The translations under genes and the position numbers were made by a program. This document shows, piece by piece, positions 58,031 through 64,000 of a stretch of 64,000 bases of DNA. This stretch comes from Mesostigma viride. Lineage: Eukaryota > Streptophyta > Mesostigmatophyceae > Mesostigmatales > Mesostigmataceae. The notes under the pieces are model-generated. The model was not told where the DNA came from. It made no database searches and saw only the letters and a program-made list of their open reading frames with translations. The stretch is taken from positions 5,267,817 through 5,331,816 of the forward strand of contig RPFO01000213.1 of the NCBI GenBank assembly GCA_009746045.1. Direction: 5' to 3'. The first letter of the stretch is position 1; every line of letters starts with the position of its first letter.

Positions 58031-58084
58031 ACCGCGGATGAACCGTCGGTAGTAAGAGCCAATCCCAGGAAGCTGCGCACCCCT

Positions 58085-59440
58085 TCACGTCCGTAGGGAC
58101 AGGCCATTGCTGGACGGACTCGATCTTCTCAGGGTCGGTCGCGATGCCGTCGCGGACAAGGTATGGCCCAGAAACGGCACGCAGCGGCCGGCGCGCACCT
58201 TGGCTTTCCGCGCCGAAAGGTGCTCATCCTCCATGATCTGAAGCACGGCGTCCACATCCTCTAGGTGCTCCTCGAACGTCTTGGAGTACACCAGGATGTC
58301 GTCCAGATACGCCAGCGCGCACGTGCGCTTGTAGGTCCAGGGCGGGCGCGCCCCCTTCTGCGGGTCCGCCAGGTCCTGGGAGACCTGCGGCAAGTGGGCT
58401 GTGCCCATCACCGGACGGAGGATATCATTCATCAGCATCTGGAAGGACGCCGGCGAATTGCACAGCCCCATTGCCGCCACCCGAAACTGATAGTGACCGA
58501 AGGGCGTAGCGAACGCGGTCTTGTGGCAGTCTTCTGGCGCGATGCGCAGCTGCCAAAACCCGTCCGCACAGTCGATGACGGTGAAACACGTGGCCCCCTG
58601 GACACGGTTGAAGATGTCGTCGATCCGCGGTAGAGGATACCGGGACTTGACGGTGATGGCGTTCAGCTTCCGGTAATCCGTCACCAGACGCCACTTGCCT
58701 CCTGGCTTGGGAACGAGCAGCACGCCCGCTGAGAAGGGGCTGTTGCTGGGTTCAATGAGCCCCGCGTCGAGCAGTGAAATGAGGATCTTCTTGAGCTCCA
58801 CCAGCTCGACTGGGCCCATGCGGTACATGGGAGACACGGTAGGACCGGAACCCTCCTGGAGCTGGACACGGTGCAACACCGATCGATTGGGAGGGAACTG
58901 GGGGGTGCGATCCGCAAAAAGGGTAGTGCGCTTCTCCAGGACGGCATTGAACCGCGCCAGCTCATCCGGTGTGAATCCGGCACCAATCTCGTTAAGCAGA
59001 GCCTGAGTGCTATCCAGGTCTATGCGGTACATCGCGTACTCCTTGCCCTTCCGGAGCTGGCGCGCCAGCGTCTTGCTACTCATCAGGATCTGGGACGCTG
59101 GTCGAGGCCCGTCCGCCGAGCGCTCGTGTGTAATGTTATGGACCTCCGCGGCCTGTGCCCTATACTCGCTGTCAGGGCACCAGAATGAACCATCAGGAAA
59201 CCAAACTACCCGCCGGCGCACACTGATGTCCACATCCTGCTTGTCCAGCCAGTCCACTCCAATGATGATGTCGGCAGCGCCCAGCGGCGCAATAGTCGCC
59301 ACCAGGTCCACCGGCGTGCCCTGCAGCACACCCTTGATGTCTGCTAGGCCCGGCGATAGGTGTCGCCGACCGTCTGAGTAGGTGACATACCCTAAGCTCG
59401 TCTGGATTTGTACTAGAACACGCAATTTGTAGTTCATTTT
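58085..59440 (-). pseudogene. Chromovirus protease C-terminal half and reverse transcriptase
   Basis: One long frame. ADIIIGVDWLDKQDVDIS is the protease C-terminal strand; the DSG/DTG half is missing. RT motifs follow: GLIEPSNSPFSAGVLLVPKP, WRLVTDYRKLNAITVKSRYP, FTVIDCADGFWQL, AMGLCNSPASFQMLMNDIL and AYLDDILVYSKTF (YLDD at 58309-58298). About 25 extra residues lie between PASFQ..LRPV and YLDD compared with typical Ty3 RTs. The frame extends 5' through the minisatellite to 59692, but that part (repeated CHGVTVSR) is repeat translation, not protein. Confidence 0.85.
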
Positions 59441-59507
59441 GAAAAGTTGTATTTTATTGAATTTAAAGTTTCCACTTAAGTCTCTGAGGAAGGGGAAGTT
59501 CATAGGA

Positions 59508-59702
59508 CCCGTGACACCGTGACATCGTGACACCGTGACACTGTGACACCTCAAAATGCATATAAACACACATCTTTGCAGGTATGCAGTGATTATTAAT
59601 GGGGATGATGTATTCAATGGGTCATTGCAAGTTTTACCTATGCTTCTGACACCGTGACACCGTGACACCGTGACACCGTGACACCGTGACACCGTGACAC
59701 CG
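59508..59702. repeat. GACACCGT 8-bp minisatellite, two blocks
   Basis: 59508-59550 (about five units, some variant) and 59648-59702 (about seven units). The same GTGACACC/GGTGTCAC motif reappears in the arms of the palindrome at 60607-60892. Confidence 0.9.
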
Positions 59703-59983
59703 CAAATACCACGTATACACCTTCATAATAATCCTAGTAGAGACATTCATTTCTCCATACATCTCGGTCATCTCACCATATATCGTCTCATGTTGATGTA
59801 TTCTTGTTGTGCGTGTAGGTACCTTGCCGGGTCATGACAAGTTCAGCCATTCCTCGTTTATGCGGTCCAACGTCGCTTCAATAGGGCATGTGATTAATAT
59901 CTGGTAACAACTTATATATGTTGGCACGCCATGCGTCCAGGAATAGCTGTCTCACTTAATATGCATGCAAGCAACCATCAAAA

Positions 59984-60392
59984 TCACTTTGTCATGAAAT
60001 CACTTGCCGGGATTTCAGTTTCTCGCTGGCCGGCCTGAAAAAGCTGGTTCTTTATAAACTCTTTCCGATCCGCAGGCTTCTTAGACCACATGTCGGTCCT
60101 CATCGTCCTGAGCTCCTCGAAATGCACGCTTCTCAAACAATGGCGGCCACAACCACAGTCCCAGTCCCTGCAAAGTGCCGCAGCCAAGGACGAACTGATC
60201 CTGGGTGCATTTCGCCAACACGGCGGCTGCAGATAACCGGACCCCGCGCCTCGCCATCATATTGAACACGACGACGCCCAGGAGTAATAGCAAGAAGAAC
60301 ATTCCCAAAACCTGCCAACCCAGCGCCCCCGCACTGGGCTCCATGAAAACGCCGGGTCTCGCCATGGCTATGTCAACTGGGCAATGTTGCAA
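59984..60392 (-). CDS. Unrecognised small ORFs, one with a membrane segment
   Basis: Frame 60392-60081 (103 aa) contains a strong hydrophobic stretch WQVLGMFFLLLLLGVVVF. The overlapping frame 60187-59984 (67 aa) is basic (WSKKPADRKEFIKNQ). They could be two exons of one small membrane protein or chance ORFs; no family is recognised and no splice pair is convincing. Confidence 0.25.
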
Positions 60393-60606
60393 ACATCATT
60401 TGTCCCCCCCCTCCCCATCTATTTCTACGTTGGCAGATGGCAAACGTAGATCCCCACGCCATGTGTGGGGGGAATAAAACATGGCAGACCGGGATGTCAC
60501 GCCAGCCCGGTCTGCCCGAGTTGTTTAGCCCATGTTACCTCATTTGGCAGCGATCACCATCGCTGCCGCTCTCGTGAATTCGGGGTGAAAGCGCACGGTG
60601 TCACGG

Positions 60607-60892
60607 TGTCTCAACATGTTTGTAGTTGGTTTGTAGTTGGTGTCTCGGTGTCTCAGAAACTCGTGGTCCGCATTGAGTGGGTGTCACGGTGTCACGACAT
60701 CTGATTGGCCCGGTTCAGATTCGTTTTTTTTTTAATTTTTTTTTAATTCGTTTTTTTTTTTTTTTTAATTTGGGGCGAATCTGAACCGGGCCAATCAGAT
60801 GTCGTGACACCGTGACACCCACTCAATGCGGACCACGAGTTTCTGAGACACCGAGACACCAACTACAAACCAACTACAAACATGTTGAGACA
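60607..60892. repeat. Perfect 117-bp inverted repeat with T-rich 52-bp spacer
   Basis: Arms 60607-60723 and 60776-60892 are perfectly complementary over 117 bp by direct comparison. The spacer (60724-60775) is poly-T with AATT interruptions. The arms contain the GTGTCACG minisatellite motif. The DNA can form a long cruciform or, if transcribed, a long hairpin RNA. Confidence 0.95.
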
Positions 60893-61378
60893 TGGGTGTC
60901 ACAACCGATGTCACAAGGTGTGCAGCAGGTATTTCCTTTCAATCCCCGAGGAAATTATCAACCATTCATCGGCCATTCTGGTCAGGATAGCTAAGAATGG
61001 CTAGCGAATAAAAAGGCAGTATCGAGGCTGGAAATTTTAGTGTATGCTCCTAGGGTCATATATTACTTGCCGTTATTTTTTTTCGCCACAAATTCTGCGG
61101 AGTCCTTCCATTTTGGCGTCATTCACAGGTGGGTGCCTGTTTTGTCGCCGATTTTCTCTCGACCCCACCTACCTGCAGCAAAAAATTTTCCCGATGAAAG
61201 TCGCCCTAAAATCTGGTTTTTGACACTAACCGACGCATTTTTTAGTTTTTAAGGCCTTGACCGAAGCACTTTTTTCATTACCGGCTCAGTTTGCTTTAAC
61301 CGAGCTGGCGCGATTTTTAATCCAATTTCTAGGCTGGGCCAGGCGTCGCAGACCCGTAATCCGTTTTTAAGTGCTTTT

Positions 61379-61702
61379 GTGCCCGATATCGTGTCTTTTG
61401 CAGGCGTTCTTGGCATCAAAGACGCCGTGGCGTCAGGGGCTAAAACGGACCTCCGCACGTTCGTTAACTGCGGCGAGCATGTCAATGCCGCCAGCAATTT
61501 TTGCTGCCGCGTCTGTGAAACGATTGCGATGCAAGACCGTTGTCGACGTGACGGAGTGGTATGTGCACATTCAGGTGCGAATTTCTTCGCTGTTGAAACC
61601 CCGGCCGGTAGCAGACAAGTATTTCACCGTATCCCCTTTCCCCGAGTCTCTCTTTTCCGTCATGTTTTCATCTTACGGAAAGCGCGTATAAAGCATCAGT
61701 GA
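61379..61702 (+). CDS. Unrecognised ORF, possible exon
   Basis: A 107-residue frame with a cysteine-containing centre (NCGEHVNAASNFCCRVCE), preceded by a pyrimidine-rich TTTTGCAG at ~61396-61403. A second frame (61371-61691) overlaps it. No family is recognised. Confidence 0.25.
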   Translation: MPDIVSFAGVLGIKDAVASGAKTDLRTFVNCGEHVNAASNFCCRVCETIAMQDRCRRDGVVCAHSGANFFAVETPAGSRQVFHRIPFPRVSLFRHVFILRKARIKHQ

Positions 61703-61844
61703 GCGACAGTATGATGGCGAGCCGTTTGCTCGCATCAGGGCTGTGCGGCTTATTCTAGAGAGAAGCGACATCAAGCAGATTTTGCAGCCGGATGTGAGGG
61801 AGGGGCCCTGCTGGGGTGGGAATAAACTGCTGTGAGTGACCGAT

Positions 61845-62775
61845 CCACTCCCTTCCTCCCTCCCTCCCTCCCTCCCTCCTCCCTCCCTCCCTCCCTCCCT
61901 CCTCCCTCCCTCCCTCCTCCCTCCCTCCCTCCCTCCTCCTCCCTCCCTCCCTCCCTCCCTCCCTCCCTCCCTCCCTCCTCCCTCCCTCCCTCCCTCCCTC
62001 CCTCCCTCCCTCCCTCCCTCCTCCCTCCTCCCTCCCTCCCTCCCTCCCTCCCTCCCTCCTCCCTCCCTCCCTCCCTCCCTCCTCCCTCCCTCCCTCCTCC
62101 CTCCCTCCCTCCCTCCCTCCCTCCCTCCCTCCCTCCCTCCTCCCTCCCTCCTCCTCCCTCCCTTCCTCCCTCGTGAACTCACTCGTGGACTCACTCACTC
62201 GTGGACTCACTCCCTCACTCACTCACCCACCCACCCACCCACCCACCCACCCACCCACCCACCCACCCACCCACCCACCACCCACCCACCCACCCACCCA
62301 CCCACCCACCCACCCACCCACCCACCCACCCACCCACCCACCACCCACCCACCACCCACCCACCCACCCACCCACCCACCACCCACCCACCCACCCACCC
62401 ACCCACCCACCCACCCACCCACCCACCCACCCACCCACCCACCCCACCCACCACCCACCCACCCACCCACCCACCCACCCACCCACCCACCCACCCACCC
62501 ACCCACCCACCCACCCACCCACCCCCCCCCCCCCCCCCCCCCCACCCACCCACCCACCCACCCACCCACCCACCCACCCACCCACCCACCCACCCACCCA
62601 CCCACCACCCACCCACCCACCCACCCACCCACCCACCCACCCACCCACCCACCCACCCACCCACCCACCCACCCACCCACCCACCCACCCACCACCCACC
62701 CACCCACCCACCCACCCACCCACCCACCCACCCACCACCCACCACCACCCACCCACCCACCCACCCACCCACTCA

Positions 62776-62827
<52 letters not shown>

Positions 62828-62982
62828 CTCACGCACTCACTCACTCACTCACTCACTCACTCACTCACTCACTCACTCACTCACTCACTCACTCACTCAC
62901 TCACTCACTCACTCACTCACTCACTCACTCACTCACTCACTCACTCACTCACTCACTCACTCACTCACTCACTCACTCACTT
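61845..62982. repeat. 1.1-kb mosaic of tetranucleotide microsatellites
   Basis: (CTCC)n with three-base slips from 61850 to 62170; a short GTGGACTCACTC bridge; (ACCC)n from 62222 to 62770, interrupted by a ~22-nt C run at 62522-62543; (ACGC)n from 62773 to 62835; and (ACTC)n from 62840 to 62980. Each block shares two or three bases with the next, suggesting stepwise slippage from one motif to another. Confidence 0.95.
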
Positions 62983-63163
62983 AGTAACTTGCACATGCAC
63001 CACATGCGCAAGGAGGACACCAAGAGCTTCACCAACCACCGTCGAAAGCTTGGCTGTGATGCCAAGGGCAAGGGTGTGGGGGTGTCCATGTTGACACAGT
63101 GCATGAAGGCTGACAAGGTCAGGCAGAGATTGTGCAGGGAGGTGCCACTACCTCCTAGCTAGC
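62983..63163 (+). CDS. Possible exon after the microsatellite
   Basis: An open frame of about 60 codons with balanced composition (HMRKEDTKSFTNHRRKLG, MLTQCMKADKVRQRLCRE) ends at a stop at 63161-63163. It follows the repeat translation without an own start. No family is recognised; it may be an exon or retroelement remnant. Confidence 0.25.
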
Positions 63164-63587
63164 GATACCGAGATGAGGGCGCGCAAACGCATCAGCGCCA
63201 TGCCGCGTGTTGAGTAATTTGCAACTACATTACTTGGCATGCTGTGGGTGCACGTGTAAAATGACCTTTCTAGCCATGCATGCGACAGCTGCCAATATTA
63301 TGTTCAGCAAGCTCCTCCCTATAATAGAAATTGCGTGAGCATCCACATGGCCACATGTGCATATTGTCAGCTGTGTCTATATCAATGAACTTTTATGTAT
63401 GTCTCCTGGACGGGTTGTCTTACATCACTCGTGAATGGTTTCCATGTTTTAGTGAGTCATCTTATTTGAGTTGACCAGATTGTCTCCTTGATATTCCACA
63501 CTGGCAGTTTCGCATCCATGGGTAAGAATTTGTAATGGAAACTGGCAGGTATGGCATTGATAGCTCTACCAAATAGAACATGATCGG
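63164..63587. other. No feature recognised
   Basis: Unique-looking AT-balanced sequence between the microsatellite region and the satellite. Confidence 0.4.
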
Positions 63588-64000
63588 CCTGAATTTTTGT
63601 GGAATGTCTAAAATCATGATGGCTAAGATGCATGCAAGTTTCCAGCCTCAACAGAGCACATCTTGTACGGAAACTGCACTGAAATGTGATGAAAAATACG
63701 AAAAACGTGCATTTTTGGTAACATTTGTGAGCAAACTGACATCAAATACCCTCTGATGGTTCTGAATTTTTGTGGAATGTCTAAAATAATGATGGCAAAG
63801 ATGCATGCAAGTTTCCAGCCTGAACTGAGCACATCTTGTATGGAAACTGCCATGGAATGTGATGAAAAATACGAAAAACGTGCATTTTTGGTAACATTTG
63901 TGAGCAAACTGACATCAAATACCCTATGATGGACCTGAATTTTTGTGGGATGTCTAGAATAATGATGTTTAAGATGCCTACAAGTTTCCAGCCTCAACCG
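63588..64000. repeat. ~173-bp tandem satellite running off the window end
   Basis: The landmark GAATTTTTGTGG occurs at 63591, 63763 and 63937 (periods 172 and 174 bp), with the cores AGATGCATGCAAGTTTCCAG and GAAAAATACGAAAAACGTGC in each copy. Adjacent copies are about 90 percent identical by eye. Confidence 0.9.

Larger units (their letters stand above)
52824..59440 (-). mobile_element. Ty3/gypsy chromovirus, 5'-truncated internal region
   Basis: Order on the minus strand: C-terminal half of protease, reverse transcriptase, RNase H, integrase, chromodomain, an extra coding region, polypurine tract, LTR. Gag, the protease active-site half and the 5' LTR are absent; homology stops at ~59437, where a GACACCGT minisatellite begins. 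At least two frameshifts interrupt pol, so the element is inactive. Confidence 0.85.

Noticed and set aside
59440-59692. N-terminal extension of the pol ORF (CHGVTVSR repeats)
   Set aside because: It is translation of the GACACCGT minisatellite, beyond the end of retroelement homology.
61836-63162. ORFs of 300-380 residues across the CTCC/ACCC/ACTC arrays
   Set aside because: Pure repeat translations; only the last ~60 codons after 62983 have normal composition.

Overview
The window is nuclear DNA of a eukaryote, most likely a unicellular alga. Genes are split by many GT-AG introns, exons are GC-rich with intact frames, and introns and spacers are full of tandem repeats and nested transposable elements. 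The two best genes are sodium/sulfate-type (SLC13/DASS) transporters with two TrkA-C (RCK_C) domains in the central loop, the architecture of the green-algal SAC1/SLT family. The lineage is an inference; I cannot place it at genus level.

Layout. (1) 0.5-10.9 kb, + strand: an EF-hand exon, then a five-exon gene with tandem cyclic-nucleotide-binding (CNB) folds and a ~700-residue disordered tail. Its last intron hosts a complete ORF1-only LINE (HAL1-like, with target-site duplication). (2) 12-20.4 kb: retrotransposon debris: RT fragments, an ORF1 pseudogene split by a hAT-like element (8-bp duplication), LINE 3' ends and tRNA-like SINEs. (3) 21.2-46.0 kb: two intact SLC13 paralogues, head to head (minus 33197-21158, 727 aa; plus 34076-45992, 764 aa), sharing an 878-bp divergent promoter region. 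Homologous exons have identical lengths and phases, apart from one intron present in the plus copy and precisely absent from the minus copy. A second hAT-like element lies in the last intron of the plus copy. (4) 46.5-52.2 kb: a TTAA-flanked inverted-repeat element and nested LINEs. (5) 52.2-59.4 kb, minus strand: a 5'-truncated Ty3/gypsy chromovirus with 3' LTR, polypurine tract, frameshifted pol with chromodomain, and an extra ~2.4-kb coding region between integrase and LTR. (6) 59.5-64 kb: 8-bp minisatellite, a perfect 117-bp inverted repeat, >1 kb of tetranucleotide arrays, and a ~173-bp satellite running off the end.

The most interesting pattern recurs in all three host genes. Introns contain tandem, progressively decaying copies of their own exon-intron junctions (exon end plus donor, or acceptor plus exon start), up to six copies at one site. 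Together with the one-intron difference between the paralogues, this suggests that introns here grow, and may arise, by tandem duplication of splice junctions.
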